The notes: generated by a model from the sequence alone, not told the origin. A stretch of DNA of 50,749 bases from Deltaproteobacteria bacterium (GCA_016874795.1 VGTG01000019.1:1-50749); one strand, 5' to 3'; shown: positions 28,301 to 38,183, counted from the stretch's first letter. Program-made: numbers and translations.

Positions 28301-28522
28301 GGACGCGACGTGGCTCGGCGAGCCGGCGTTCACGTCGAAGATCTCGAGCCGGTTGTCTGGCGTGTTGATCGCGAAGAGACGAGTCCCGTCGGGCGAGAGC
28401 GCGAGCGGCCGCACCTGACCGGTCTCGAAGTTGACGAAGCTCTGGGCTCGCGCGGCGAGCGGCCAGGCTGCGAGCAGGAGCGCCAGGGTGAGGAAGAAGA
28501 GGCGGGGACGGCGAGAGGTCAT
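25307..28522 (-). CDS. Exported beta-propeller/diheme cytochrome c peroxidase-like protein with in-frame UGA in a CxxCH motif (candidate selenoprotein)
   Basis: One frame runs from the ATG at 28520-28522 to 25307, 1071 residues, broken only by TGA at 26513-26515 (codon 670). A signal peptide (cleavage after AARA, about residue 26) precedes a YVTN-type beta-propeller (about 30-485; repeats such as [18 protein letters not shown] and [13 protein letters not shown]). Then follow a first heme site CSSCH (Cys514, Cys517, His518), a MauG/peroxidase-like body, and a second site reading C667-N-G-TGA-H671, where CxxCH is expected. Beyond it [16 protein letters not shown] and [14 protein letters not shown] continue the peroxidase fold, and about 200 C-terminal residues form a beta domain ([13 protein letters not shown] ... 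[21 protein letters not shown]). No clear SECIS is visible. Alternatives are a nonsense mutation or a sequence error. Confidence 0.75.
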
Positions 28523-28725
28523 CGTTTCTCCTGCCCCCTCGCACCCCGACGCGGCGAGCGGGACGGCACGGCGAGGGCGAAACGGGGGCGAACGGAGAGC
28601 GCTGCAGCGGCACGATGTGCGCAAGCGACCGTTCCGCGAACGGGCGTCTTCGCCCCCCGAACGGCGCAAACGACAGAGGCTCTGCCGCCCCCTCGCGAGC
28701 GTAGCGAAAGGCTTACTGCGTACGA

Positions 28726-29757
28726 CTAGCCGGGATTGGTCTCGGTCTTCGAGAGCGGTGTCCAGCTCGAGTCGGGGTCGAAGGACGTCATCTTTTCGAC
28801 CAAAGCCGCCGTGTCGGGGCCGAGGTCCTTCTCGTAGACCACGCCGTCGTGATTGACGACGAACGTCATCACGCCGGAAGCGTCGTACTCCGCCGGATAC
28901 GCGACGAGCGCGAACCCGCCGATCATCTTGCCGCGCACGATGTAGTCGTACGAGCCGCCCGGAGCGTTCGGGCCCTGCTTCGTCAGGATCCGGTAGTAGT
29001 AGCCGTGGTACGGGACGGGCTTCGAGTCCGTCTTCGAGTACCCCTCCTGCTGCGCCTTCGCCATCAGCGGGCCGAGCGGGCTCGCCTGCTCGCCGGACTT
29101 CGTGGCCCAGTAGAGACCGTCGCGCTCGTTCTTCGTGCTGACGATCCGCTGCGCATACTGCGGAGCCTCGTCGCCCTTCACCGTCCGCTGCGCGTACTCG
29201 CGCTGCGCGTCGACGTATGCCTCGCAGACCTGGATCGTCGCGAGTTCGTTCGCGCCGATCCGCCGGTCGAGGATCTCTTCCTTTCCTTGCTCGGTGTCGA
29301 AGAACCAACCGTTCTGGTCCTTGACGATCGGGATCGGAAAGGGCCAGCCGTCCTTGCCGACGACGAGCTGCGCTTCGGAGTCGTCGTCGGACGGCTCGAG
29401 CTGGAACGTCTCGTCGTAGGACGCGATGAAGCGCTTGCGCCTGCTCTCGTCGCCGACCTCGTCGCCGGAGGAGAGGATCGGCCTCGCCTCCTGGCCGAGA
29501 ACCGCGAGGAGCGCCGCCGGGTCCGCTGCGCGCGCCGCCGCGACGAGCGCATCGGTCGCGTCCTCGGGCGATTCGAAGTGTTTCTGCGTCGCGCCCGCCG
29601 AAGCCAGCGCGCTGGCGGGCGGCTTCGCCGCCGGCTCCGCGGCTTGGGACGCGCCTGCTCCGACTCCGGGGAAGGCGATCGCGATCGATGCGACGACGAT
29701 CCCGTGGAGCGCTCTCGCGAGCCGGCTCCCGTCTCGCTTTCCGCCGGACGTGCTCAT
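28726..29757 (-). CDS. DUF2950 family exported protein
   Basis: A 343-aa protein read from the ATG at 29755-29757 with a signal peptide ([20 protein letters not shown], then a hydrophobic stretch to GASQAAEP). DUF2950 features are the helical start ([19 protein letters not shown]), [40 protein letters not shown] and [26 protein letters not shown]. The function is unknown. It follows a DUF3300 gene by 67 bp on the same strand; the two families are regularly adjacent, so they probably act together in the envelope. Confidence 0.88.
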   Translation of the reverse strand: MSTSGGKRDGSRLARALHGIVVASIAIAFPGVGAGASQAAEPAAKPPASALASAGATQKHFESPEDATDALVAAARAADPAALLAVLGQEARPILSSGDEVGDESRRKRFIASYDETFQLEPSDDDSEAQLVVGKDGWPFPIPIVKDQNGWFFDTEQGKEEILDRRIGANELATIQVCEAYVDAQREYAQRTVKGDEAPQYAQRIVSTKNERDGLYWATKSGEQASPLGPLMAKAQQEGYSKTDSKPVPYHGYYYRILTKQGPNAPGGSYDYIVRGKMIGGFALVAYPAEYDASGVMTFVVNHDGVVYEKDLGPDTAALVEKMTSFDPDSSWTPLSKTETNPG

Positions 29758-29824
29758 CGCACCCTCCACTCGTCGACGAGGACCAACTCTCTTCTTCGGT
29801 TGCGACATGCTCGAACCCGCACGA

Positions 29825-31198
29825 TCAGCGCCGCCCGCCGCCACCGCCCCGCCCTCCGCCGCCACCGCGCCCGCCGCCTCCACTGAACCCGCCTCCACCG
29901 CGCCCGCCGCCTCCACTGAACCCGCCTCCGCCGCGTCCGCCGCCGTAGCTCCCGCCGCCGCGTCCCCCTCCGCCCCACGCGGAGGCACTCTGCCGGCTGG
30001 AGCGCCCGCGATCGCTCGACTGCCGCACCTGCCGGCCGTCGCCGACTCCCTGGAACGCACCCGAGTTGCCGCGCCCGAGCCCGCCGTAGTCGCTCCGACC
30101 ACCGCCGTACGAGCCGCGACCGCTCTGCCCGCGGCTCGTTTGAGCGCGGCTCGTCTGAGCGCGTCCGGAGTCGCGTGCGCCGCCGGAGCGTTGCGCGGCC
30201 TGGCGCTCGCGCTGCGCGTCGCCGCGCTGGAGCTGCTGCTGGATGCTCTGCTCGCGTCCACGATAGGACTGGCGCGACTGCGCGCCTTGCCGATTCTGCC
30301 CGTAGCGCTGTCCCGTCGCCTGGTCGCGGTACGCGACGCCGCGCCGGTTCTGCACATTGTGGTTCCAGTTGCTGTTGTTGATGTTGGTCCGATTGAAGCT
30401 GTTGTAGTTGTTGACGTTGACGTTGACGTTGCCTCCGCCCCAGTTGCAATTTCCCCAGAGCGCGGAGCCGACCGCGACGCCGACGCCGAACGAGATCGCC
30501 GACGCGGCGAAGACGTAGCCGGGCGGATAGTAGGAGTACGGCGGGTACACCGGATACGGCCACGCGCCGTAGACGACCGTCGGATTGTAGGTCGGCACGT
30601 AGACGACCTGCGGATTGGTCGGCTCGATCTGGATGACCGTCGTGCTGCTTCCGCCGCCGCTGCTACTGCTGCTGGCCGGCACCTGCTCGGTCGTGACGGT
30701 CTGCTGCTGGTTGCTCTCGAGGTTCCCCTCGGACTGCGCCTTCGCCCGCAGGCGCTGGATCGCGTCCATCACGCCCTTCTCGTCCGAGAGGAACGCGTCG
30801 CCGAGCTGCTGCGTCAAGTCGAGCTTCTCGTCCATCATCTGCAGGACCTTCGGAACGGCGCAGAGGGATTTGACGCTCGGATCCCATTTCTGGCTCTGCA
30901 TCGCGTTCTCGAGGGCCTCCCCCGTCACGCCGGGATTGGCCTTCACCCAGCGCGCCGCCTCGACGATGTCGAGCGGGTACGTCGAGGCCATCAGGATCTG
31001 CGCCACGAGCGAGTCGGGATAGAGCGCAATCGGCGCCACGAGCTGATCGAGCTGCGCATTGGTGTACTTCGTCGCGCTCGCGCTCGCTCCGCCTCCGCTC
31101 CCGCCGCCGCCGCTCTGCGCACCCGCCGGCACGGCCCACGTCACACAGGCGAGCAGCGCCAGCGCATAGCCGAGAATGCCCCCGCGAACCTTTCTCAT
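29825..31198 (-). CDS. DUF3300 family exported protein with a glycine/arginine-rich tail
   Basis: A 457-aa protein read from the ATG at 31196-31198 (MRKVRGGILGYALALLACVT, a signal peptide ending near PAGA). The DUF3300 domain spans about 35-150: YTNAQLDQLVAPIALYPDSL, LMASTYPLDIVEAARWV, NAMQSQKWDPSVKSLCAVP. A hydrophobic stretch VFAASAISFGVGVAVGSALWG lies near 220. The rest is low complexity: Asn-rich, then Arg/Gln/Ser-rich, ending with about 50 residues of GGGRGGG and GFSGGGG repeats. It precedes its usual DUF2950 partner. An alternative ATG 33 nt upstream is less likely. Confidence 0.88.
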   Translation of the reverse strand: MRKVRGGILGYALALLACVTWAVPAGAQSGGGGSGGGASASATKYTNAQLDQLVAPIALYPDSLVAQILMASTYPLDIVEAARWVKANPGVTGEALENAMQSQKWDPSVKSLCAVPKVLQMMDEKLDLTQQLGDAFLSDEKGVMDAIQRLRAKAQSEGNLESNQQQTVTTEQVPASSSSSGGGSSTTVIQIEPTNPQVVYVPTYNPTVVYGAWPYPVYPPYSYYPPGYVFAASAISFGVGVAVGSALWGNCNWGGGNVNVNVNNYNSFNRTNINNSNWNHNVQNRRGVAYRDQATGQRYGQNRQGAQSRQSYRGREQSIQQQLQRGDAQRERQAAQRSGGARDSGRAQTSRAQTSRGQSGRGSYGGGRSDYGGLGRGNSGAFQGVGDGRQVRQSSDRGRSSRQSASAWGGGGRGGGSYGGGRGGGGFSGGGGRGGGGFSGGGGRGGGGGRGGGGGRR

Positions 31199-31322
31199 TA
31201 GAGGACGCTCCCCTCGCACTGAACCCGCCACGAATAGAGCACGCTTTTCGACCAGTGCAAAACGGGACGGCGGGCGACGAGCAAGGAGCGGCTTGCTTCT
31301 TCTTTCGTGGTACGATCGCGGC

Positions 31323-31991
31323 GTGGACGATCACGTCGGCAGCGCTCCCGGGGGGAAAGAAAGACCGGCCTTCCGGGGCGTCCTCCATCACATCGCCTTC
31401 CTCGTGTCGCTCGTGACGGGCGCCGCCTTGATCGCTCTCGCGCCGACGCCGCGAGCGACGCTGGCCGCGACCATCTACGCCGCGAGCCTCTCGGCTCTGC
31501 TCGGAACGAGCGCGCTCTATCACCGCGTCACCTGGTCCGTCCCCGCGCGCCGCTGGATGGGACGCCTCGACCACTCGATGATCAACGTGCTGATCGCCGG
31601 CACGTTCACGCCGTTCGGATTGGTCGTGCTCTCGAAAGACCTGGGCGGGTTGCTCCTCGAAACGGTCTGGACCGGGGCACTTGCCGGAATCGCGTTGCAC
31701 CTCTTCTGGTTCGACGCGCCGAAGTGGCTCAGCGCGCTCCTCTACGTGCTCCTCGGGTGGGTGGGGATCATCGCCGCGCCGCAGGTGATCGAGCGCGCCG
31801 GTTGGACGGTGGCCGGCCTCGTCCTCGCGGGAGGGCTCCTCTACACGGCTGGGGCTCTCGTCTACGCGATGCGGCGTCCCGATCCCGCGCCGGCGTCGTT
31901 CGGCTACCACGAGGTCTTTCACGCTCTCGTCGTCGCGGCGGCAGGCCTCCACTTCGGCGCGATCGCCTCGGTGATCCTGCCTTCCGCGTGA
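31323..31991 (+). CDS. Hemolysin III family (PAQR-like) membrane protein
   Basis: A 222-aa protein with seven predicted membrane segments, read from a GTG at 31323 (VDDHVGSAPGGKERPAFRG). Family marks are the metal-ligand histidines in ALYHRVTW (after helix 2), LDHSMINVLIAGTFTPF, and YHEVFHALVVAAAGLHF near the C-terminus. HlyIII/YqfA-like proteins belong to the PAQR/CREST group; the bacterial role is unclear. It is divergent from the DUF3300 gene and converges on the NtrC-type regulator with only 4 bp between the stop codons. Confidence 0.88.
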   Translation: MDDHVGSAPGGKERPAFRGVLHHIAFLVSLVTGAALIALAPTPRATLAATIYAASLSALLGTSALYHRVTWSVPARRWMGRLDHSMINVLIAGTFTPFGLVVLSKDLGGLLLETVWTGALAGIALHLFWFDAPKWLSALLYVLLGWVGIIAAPQVIERAGWTVAGLVLAGGLLYTAGALVYAMRRPDPAPASFGYHEVFHALVVAAAGLHFGAIASVILPSA

Positions 31992-31995
31992 GGCG

Positions 31996-33356
<1,361 letters not shown>

Positions 33357-33360
<4 letters not shown>

Positions 33361-34367
33361 GCGCCCGCCACGGACGACGCGGGTGAGGCTGCGGGAAGCG
33401 AGATGCGGAAGCAGGCGCCTCCGCCGGCGCCGTCCTGCACCTCGATCCTCCCGCGATGCGCCTCGACGATCTGCCGCGCGACGGCGAGGCCGAGACCGGT
33501 GCCCTTCTCGCGCGTCGTGAAGAACGGCTCGAAGATCCGCTTGCGAAGCTCCGCCGGAACGCCCGGACCCGCGTCGGCGACCCCGATCTCGACGGTGCCG
33601 TCGACGCGTCGCGCGTCGAGCGTCACCTCGCTTCCGGGAGGAGTCGCCTGCGCGGCGTTCGAAAGGAGATCGAGCAGCACCTGCACGACGAGGTCCGAGT
33701 CCGCCTCGACGCTCGGCAGCGCGGGCGCCTCGCGGCGGACGAGCCGGATGCGCTTCGCTTCGAGCTCCTGGCGCGCGAGGAGCTGCGCGTGGTCGAGGAG
33801 CTTCGCGACCTCGACCGACCGCGGCGCGAGACGAAGCGGACGCGCGAACGAGAGGAGCGAGTTCACGACGCTCGTCAACCGATCGATCTCGGCAACGATG
33901 AACGAGCACGACTCGCGTCCGTCGCGGTCGCCTTCGGGGATCGTCTCGGTGAGGCTCTGCGCGGAGGAGCGGATCACCGCGAACGCGTTTCGCACCTCGT
34001 GCGCGACCGCAGCGGCGAGCTGCCCGAGCGCCGCGAGCTTCTCGCTCTGCGCGAGCCGCGCGCGCGTCGCGTCGACCGTCTCGAGCTGCTCCTGGATCAC
34101 CTGCGCGGTCTCTCGCTCCTGCCGTCTCGCCTCGAGCACGCGGCCGAAGAGATAGCCCATCCCGGTGTAGGTGACGCCGTAGAAGAGCAAGGCGAGGCTC
34201 GTGATGTCGTTCCCGCTCGCCTCGAAGCGAATGCCGAGCCCGAGCGTGCCGGCGGCGTCGACGAGCCCGATCAGAAGCCCGCCGGCGAGGCCGACCCAGC
34301 GCTCGCGTCGCCAGCTCGGCCGGTCGTCCGCCGCGGAAGCGGAGGTCGTTGCGTTCGTGTCGATCAT
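33357..34367 (-). CDS. Sensor histidine kinase (NtrB/ZraS-like)
   Basis: A 336-aa kinase read from the ATG at 34365-34367. Two membrane segments (about 24-46 and 54-76) with almost no periplasmic loop are followed by a coiled coil and the HisKA domain with His123 in LAAAVAHEVRNAFAVIRSS. The ATPase domain shows LLDLLSNAAQATPPGSEV (N box), IGVADAGPGVPAELRKRIFEPFFTT (G1/F boxes) and KGTGLGLAVARQIVEAHRG (G2). With so little outside the membrane it probably senses a membrane or intracellular signal. It is coupled by overlap to the NtrC-type regulator. Confidence 0.93.
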
Positions 34368-34457
34368 CTTCGGGCGCCTCAGCAATCCCCCGGCCAGGGC
34401 GCACTTCCCCCGGGCGCGAGTCCACGGCTTGGATGGTGTTCCCCGGGCGGACGTCAT

Positions 34458-34476
34458 TGCAACCGTTTCCGTTGCA
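34458..34476. promoter_or_regulatory. Possible upstream activator site for the NtrC-type regulator
   Basis: TGCAAC and GTTGCA are perfect 6-bp inverted arms with a 7-bp centre, the size expected for a Fis-like HTH dimer site. The site lies about 100 bp upstream of the candidate sigma-54 promoter at 34559 and also upstream of the kinase gene on the other strand. Confidence 0.4.
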
Positions 34477-34558
34477 GGGCCGCGACGGCCGTTTCCGCGG
34501 CGCCACGGGCCCCGCGGCCGCCGCGGGCGAAAGCCCCGGTCCGCCTTCCCGATCGAGG

Positions 34559-34574
34559 CGGCACGGCTCTTGGA
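34559..34574 (+). promoter_or_regulatory. Candidate sigma-54 promoter
   Basis: The sequence CGGCACG-N4-TTGGA matches the sigma-54 consensus TGGCACG-N4-TTGCA at all but two positions; one mismatch hits the C of the -12 GC, which weakens it. Transcription would start near 34585, followed by AAGGAGG at 34617-34623 and the ATG at 34629. Proximity to the NtrC-type system supports it. Confidence 0.4.
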
Positions 34575-34628
34575 GATGCGCCTTCCCGAGGGCTCGCACG
34601 GAGCGGCCCACGAGCAAGGAGGTTTTCG

Positions 34629-34952
34629 ATGAGCTGGAAGAAGATCGCGATCGCCGTCGTCCTCGCCGACTTCGTCGCCCTTTCCCTCTACGCGGTCTCC
34701 CAGGTGGGATACCTCGGCATCTTCGAATCGATGCTGACGAACATGGGGACGATCCAGATCGGCGCCGATCTCATCATCGCTCTCGGTCTGGTCCTTCTCT
34801 GGATGGTGCGCGATGCCCGCGAGCACGGCCTCTCGCCGATGCCGTACGTAGTCTTGACGCTCCTTCTCGGAAGCATCGGACCCCTCGTCTATCTGCTGCG
34901 CCGCCCCGAGGAGTCGACCGTCGCGGCGCCTCACCTCGCTCGCGCGAGCTGA
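34629..34952 (+). CDS. Small membrane protein (DUF2834-like)
   Basis: A 107-aa protein with three predicted membrane helices: MSWKKIAIAVVLADFVALSL, a central one around IQIGADLIIALGLVLLWMV, and YVVLTLLLGSIGPLVYLLRR. A very good ribosome binding site, AAGGAGG, precedes the ATG. The plan resembles DUF2834 membrane proteins, which is a tentative match. It reads away from the NtrC-type two-component system and is probably its target through the candidate sigma-54 promoter. Confidence 0.65.
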   Translation: MSWKKIAIAVVLADFVALSLYAVSQVGYLGIFESMLTNMGTIQIGADLIIALGLVLLWMVRDAREHGLSPMPYVVLTLLLGSIGPLVYLLRRPEESTVAAPHLARAS

Positions 34953-34958
34953 GCCAGG

Positions 34959-35050
34959 GGGGTCCGGTTCGTTCCGGCGTATCTGCACCCAGGCTCGATT
35001 GGCGAGGCTCGCGAGCCTGGGTGCAGATGCGGCCGAACGAACCGGACCCC
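34959..35050. repeat. Long inverted repeat, 92 bp
   Basis: GGGGTCCGGTTCGTTC (34959-34974) pairs perfectly with 35035-35050, and ATCTGCACCCAGGCTCG (34981-34997) pairs perfectly with 35012-35028, with a 6-nt imperfect segment between and a 14-nt loop. This gives 33 perfect base pairs in one hairpin, starting 6 bp after the stop codon of the small membrane protein. It may terminate that transcript or be a dispersed palindromic repeat. It forms the boundary to the truncated genes that follow. Confidence 0.85.
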
Positions 35051-35051
35051 A

Positions 35052-35264
35052 CCTTTCGTCGTCTGGCCCTTGCGACGAAAGGACCTGAAGCTCGCTCTCG
35101 ACTCGGGCCGTGACCTCGGCGCCGACATGGGCGTCACCGAGGCGGCGCATCGTCTGTACGACCGCGCGCGCAAGCAGGGACTCGGCGACAAGGTGTTCTT
35201 CGCGACGCTTCGCGCGCTCGAGGAAGCCGCCGGCGTCGGGGCCCCGCCGCCCCGCCGCGGCTGA
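35052..35264 (+). pseudogene. 3' fragment of a 3-hydroxyisobutyrate dehydrogenase-like gene
   Basis: About 60 codons encode only the end of the C-terminal helical domain of a beta-hydroxyacid dehydrogenase: KDLKLALDSGRDLGADMGVT followed by AHRLYDRARKQGLGDKVFFATLRAL. The NADP-binding domain and most of the protein are absent; similarity begins right after the inverted repeat at 34959-35050. The TGA stop is at 35262-35264. Confidence 0.65.
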
Positions 35265-35497
35265 AGCAACGGCACCCCGAAGCCTCCGACCTCGGTCCGA
35301 AGGGCGTGCACGTCGCCTATCTCGTGATCGACGCCGTGATCGACCTCGCGTGGACGCGGAAGGCGTTCGCGGACGCGCCGCACGATTTCTTCATCCGCCC
35401 CGCGGCGATCGCGGACGAGATCTGGCACACGGCGCAGCAGGACCGCTCGGCCTGGTCGTTCCTCGTCGAGGTGAGGCCGTTCCGCGAGAGCTGGTGA
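35261..35497 (+). pseudogene. 3' fragment of a short-chain dehydrogenase gene
   Basis: The frame LKQRHPEASDLGPKGVHVAY, then WTRKAFADAPHDFFIRPAAIADEIWHTA and SAWSFLVEVRPFRESW, is the C-terminal third of a glucose/ribitol-type SDR. The N-terminal Rossmann part and catalytic Ser-Tyr-Lys are missing. It follows directly on the preceding fragment in another frame, so two gene tails were joined. It overlaps the end of the TetR gene on the opposite strand. Confidence 0.7.
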
Positions 35498-36122
35498 TCC
35501 CGGCGTCTCGCACCTCTCGCACGGCGCCCTTCTCGAGATAGCCTTCGAGCAGAGCGGCCACCTCGCCGCGAAAGCGTGCCGAGCGAAGCCACGCCGGGCG
35601 GCGCGCGGCCGCGGCGTCCGTGAGGGCGTCGAGACACGTCGCGACGATGAACGCCGCCGACTCGACGTCGCGCGGACGCGCGGCACCGAGGCTCTCGAGC
35701 ATCCGCGTCGTGCGCTGGGCGCGGAGCCGCGCGATCGCGTGCGCCTCCTCCCTCGGAAGCACCTGGGGGACGAGGTCGCGCAACGCGCGCGACAGCTCCG
35801 GGTTCTCGGCGTGAACGTCGAGGTGCCACTCGACCGCCGCGCGAACTCGGAGAGAGAGAGACAGCGAAGCATCGTCGAGCGCCGCCGGACGGATCGCCTC
35901 GGCGCGCTTCAGCTCGCGCTCGACCAGGGCTCGTACGATCGACTGCCGGTCCGGGAAGTACTGATAGAGCGAGCCGACGCTGACGCCGGCACGCGCGGCG
36001 ACACGGTTCGTGGTGAGCCGAGCCTGTACCTCGTCCACCAGAATGCGAGCAGCCGCCTCGACGATCGCCTCGAAGGTCGCACGGGAACGCGCCTGTCGCG
36101 GCCGTTTTCGCAGGTAGGTCAT
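35391..36122 (-). CDS. TetR family transcriptional regulator with an extended C-terminus
   Basis: A 243-aa repressor from the ATG at 36120-36122 (MTYLRKRPRQARSRATFEAI). The DNA-binding domain is clear: ARILVDEVQARLTTNRVAARAGVSVGSLYQYFPDRQSIV at residues about 25-63, in pieces ARILVDE and VAARAGVSVGSLYQYFP. The ligand domain runs to about residue 207 (LLEGYLEKGAVREVRDAG). The last 32 residues are Arg/Ser/Pro-rich and are simply the antisense of the SDR fragment, so the native stop appears to have been lost. The gene is divergent from the alpha/beta hydrolase gene, a likely target. Confidence 0.85.
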   Translation of the reverse strand: MTYLRKRPRQARSRATFEAIVEAAARILVDEVQARLTTNRVAARAGVSVGSLYQYFPDRQSIVRALVERELKRAEAIRPAALDDASLSLSLRVRAAVEWHLDVHAENPELSRALRDLVPQVLPREEAHAIARLRAQRTTRMLESLGAARPRDVESAAFIVATCLDALTDAAAARRPAWLRSARFRGEVAALLEGYLEKGAVREVRDAGITSSRGTASPRRGTTRPSGPAAPCARSRPRSPRGG

Positions 36123-36235
36123 CGGTTCTCGAGGAGCGGCGCGGTCTCCCACGAATGCGAGCGCCGCCGCCATCCCAAAGGCAGCGACTTCATGACACGA
36201 TCTGCTCGGCGCACGAAGCGCGCTGAGAGCGAATC

Positions 36236-37279
36236 ATGAACAGACGTCGTCTCCTCGTCGGCTCGGCCGTCTTCGTCTTGCTCCTGGCGATCACGGCGTC
36301 GCGCTGCGATCGCCGCGGGCCCGGCGAAGCGGCCGTCATCGGGCCCGACGAGACGATCGACGGCGGCGTCGTGCGTCGCGACCTTCGCTTTCCCTGCGGC
36401 GAATCCACGTGCGCCGGCTGGATGTACCTTCCGGAGGCGGGCAGCGAGCCTCCGCCGGTCGTCGTGATGGGACACGGGTTCGCCGGAACGCGCGACGTCG
36501 GGCTTCCCCCGATCGCGGAGCGGCTCGCGCGCGAGGGGCTCGCCGTTTTCGTCTTCGACTACCGGTCGTTCGGTGCGAGCGGCGGCACGCCGCGGCAGCT
36601 CGTCGACCCGTGGCAAGAGCTCGACGACTGGCGCGCGGCGATCGCCTTCGTCCGCGCGCGGCCCGAGGTCGACGGCGCGAGGCTCGCTCTCTTCGGAGCC
36701 TCGCTCGGCGGCGGCCATGCTCTCACGATCGCGGCGGAGACGCCGGACGTGCGCGCTGTCGTCGCACAAGCACCGATGATCGATACGGGCGTCGAGGGCG
36801 AGGCGACGTTCTACGGCGTTCCATGGGTCGTCCGCCTTCTCTTCTCGGCCTGGGCCGACTTCCTGGGCTCCGCGTGGGGACGCGAGCCGCTGACTCTCGC
36901 CGCGATCGCACCGGCCGGTGAGTTCGGCATGATCGTCGACGATCATGCGTACGCCGCATTCGAAAAGCTCGTGGGTCCGGAGTCGACCTACCGGAACGTG
37001 GCCGCTGCGCGCTCCATCTTCCTTTTCGACGACTACGATCCCGCGTCCCACGTCGACGCGATCAAGGCTCCGGTGCTGGTCGTCGCTTCGCCGAGCGATC
37101 GATTCGTGCCGTTCTCGGCCGTCCAGGCCTACGCGGCACGTGCGCCGAACGTCACCGTCGAGACGTTCGAGGGCGACCACTTCGACGTGTACTCCCCGCC
37201 CGCTTCGACGAAGGCCGCCGACGTCGCGGCGCGCTTCCTGGCGGACCGGCTCAGCGCTTCGCAGCCGCTCTCTCGATGA
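36236..37279 (+). CDS. Alpha/beta hydrolase with N-terminal membrane anchor
   Basis: A 347-aa protein with an N-terminal hydrophobic segment (residues about 6-20) that anchors or exports it. The fold is clear: oxyanion region VVVMGHGFAGTRDVG, DYRSFGASGG, nucleophile Ser156 in LFGASLGGGHA, acid Asp in VASPSDRFVP and His in FEGDHFDVYSP. The DYRSFGASGGTPR context resembles acetyl xylan esterase/dipeptidyl peptidase-type hydrolases of the YcjY group. The substrate is unknown. It is divergent from TetR by 113 bp and overlaps the LLM gene tail to tail by 29 bp. Confidence 0.88.
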   Translation: MNRRRLLVGSAVFVLLLAITASRCDRRGPGEAAVIGPDETIDGGVVRRDLRFPCGESTCAGWMYLPEAGSEPPPVVVMGHGFAGTRDVGLPPIAERLAREGLAVFVFDYRSFGASGGTPRQLVDPWQELDDWRAAIAFVRARPEVDGARLALFGASLGGGHALTIAAETPDVRAVVAQAPMIDTGVEGEATFYGVPWVVRLLFSAWADFLGSAWGREPLTLAAIAPAGEFGMIVDDHAYAAFEKLVGPESTYRNVAAARSIFLFDDYDPASHVDAIKAPVLVVASPSDRFVPFSAVQAYAARAPNVTVETFEGDHFDVYSPPASTKAADVAARFLADRLSASQPLSR

Positions 37280-38183
37280 GAAGCGCGCGCGTGCGCGCGA
37301 CCGAAGCCTCCGCGTCGCCGCCGACGGGGAACGGAGCGGCCAGGAAGTCGGTGACGCCCGCTTCCGCCAGCCGATCGAGCTGCTCGCCGACCGCGCGCTC
37401 GTCGCCGACGATCGCGACGTCGCCCGGACCCGCGGCACCCTCGCGATCGAGCATCGCCCGGTACGACGGAAGGCTTCCGTAGACCTGGAACGCCTGGCCC
37501 GCCTTCTCTCGCGCCGCCTTCGGGTCGTCGCACACGGCGATCGGGAGCCCGCAGACGACGCGCGGCGCCGGACAGCCGGCACGCTCCGCCGCCTCGCGAA
37601 TCTTCGGTACGGTGTGCGTGCGGATGGTCTTCTCCGCGGTCATCCAGGTGATCGTGCCCGCCGTCTCGCGGCCCGCGAGATCGAGCATCTTCGGTGCGAG
37701 CGCGGCGATCAGGAGCGGCGTCTTCCCGGCACCGGTCACGCTCACCTGGAGCTGTACGCGGAACTCCTCTCCCTGATGGGCAACCGGCTCGCCGCGCAGG
37801 AGCGGCGCCAGCACCGCGACGTACTCCCGCATGTGCGAGAACGGCTTCGCGTACGAGAGGCCGAGCATCGCCTCGATCACGATCTGGTGCGAGAGCCCGA
37901 TCCCGAGCGTGAACCGGCCGTCGCACGCCGCGCTCGCGGTCAGGGCCTGCTGTGCCATCGCCATCGGGTGACGCGGGTACGTCGGCACGACCGCGGTACC
38001 GAGCTCGATCCGCTTCGTCTCCCGGCCCGCGAGCGCGCACGCGGTGATCGCGTCGACGCCGAAGATGTTCGCGAACCACGCGGTCGCGAATCCGTCCTTC
38101 TCGGCCGACTGCACCTGCGAGACGAGGTCGTCGATCGTGGCGGGCCGACCCGCGATCTCTCCGATGCCGATTCCGATGCGCAT
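37251..38183 (-). CDS. LLM class (F420/FMN-dependent) oxidoreductase
   Basis: A 310-aa luciferase-like TIM-barrel enzyme from the ATG at 38181-38183 (MRIGIGIGEIAGRPATIDDL). Typical segments are AEKDGFATAWFANIFGVDA, RIELGTAVVPTYPRHPMAMAQQ, GRFTLGIGLSHQIVIE and the C-terminal DRLAEAGVTDFLAAPF. The closest pattern is the F420-dependent LLM group (TIGR03564-like). The substrate is unknown. Its end overlaps the convergent hydrolase gene by 29 bp. A very long open frame upstream, antisense to the AsmA-like gene, is not part of it. Confidence 0.9.
   Translation of the reverse strand: MRIGIGIGEIAGRPATIDDLVSQVQSAEKDGFATAWFANIFGVDAITACALAGRETKRIELGTAVVPTYPRHPMAMAQQALTASAACDGRFTLGIGLSHQIVIEAMLGLSYAKPFSHMREYVAVLAPLLRGEPVAHQGEEFRVQLQVSVTGAGKTPLLIAALAPKMLDLAGRETAGTITWMTAEKTIRTHTVPKIREAAERAGCPAPRVVCGLPIAVCDDPKAAREKAGQAFQVYGSLPSYRAMLDREGAAGPGDVAIVGDERAVGEQLDRLAEAGVTDFLAAPFPVGGDAEASVARTRALLIERAAAKR

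Noticed and set aside
29825-30000. Repetitive DNA at the end of the DUF3300 gene as a CRISPR or tandem-repeat locus
   Set aside because: The repeats are short glycine codon runs in frame (GGGRGGG), without spacers; this is low-complexity protein sequence.
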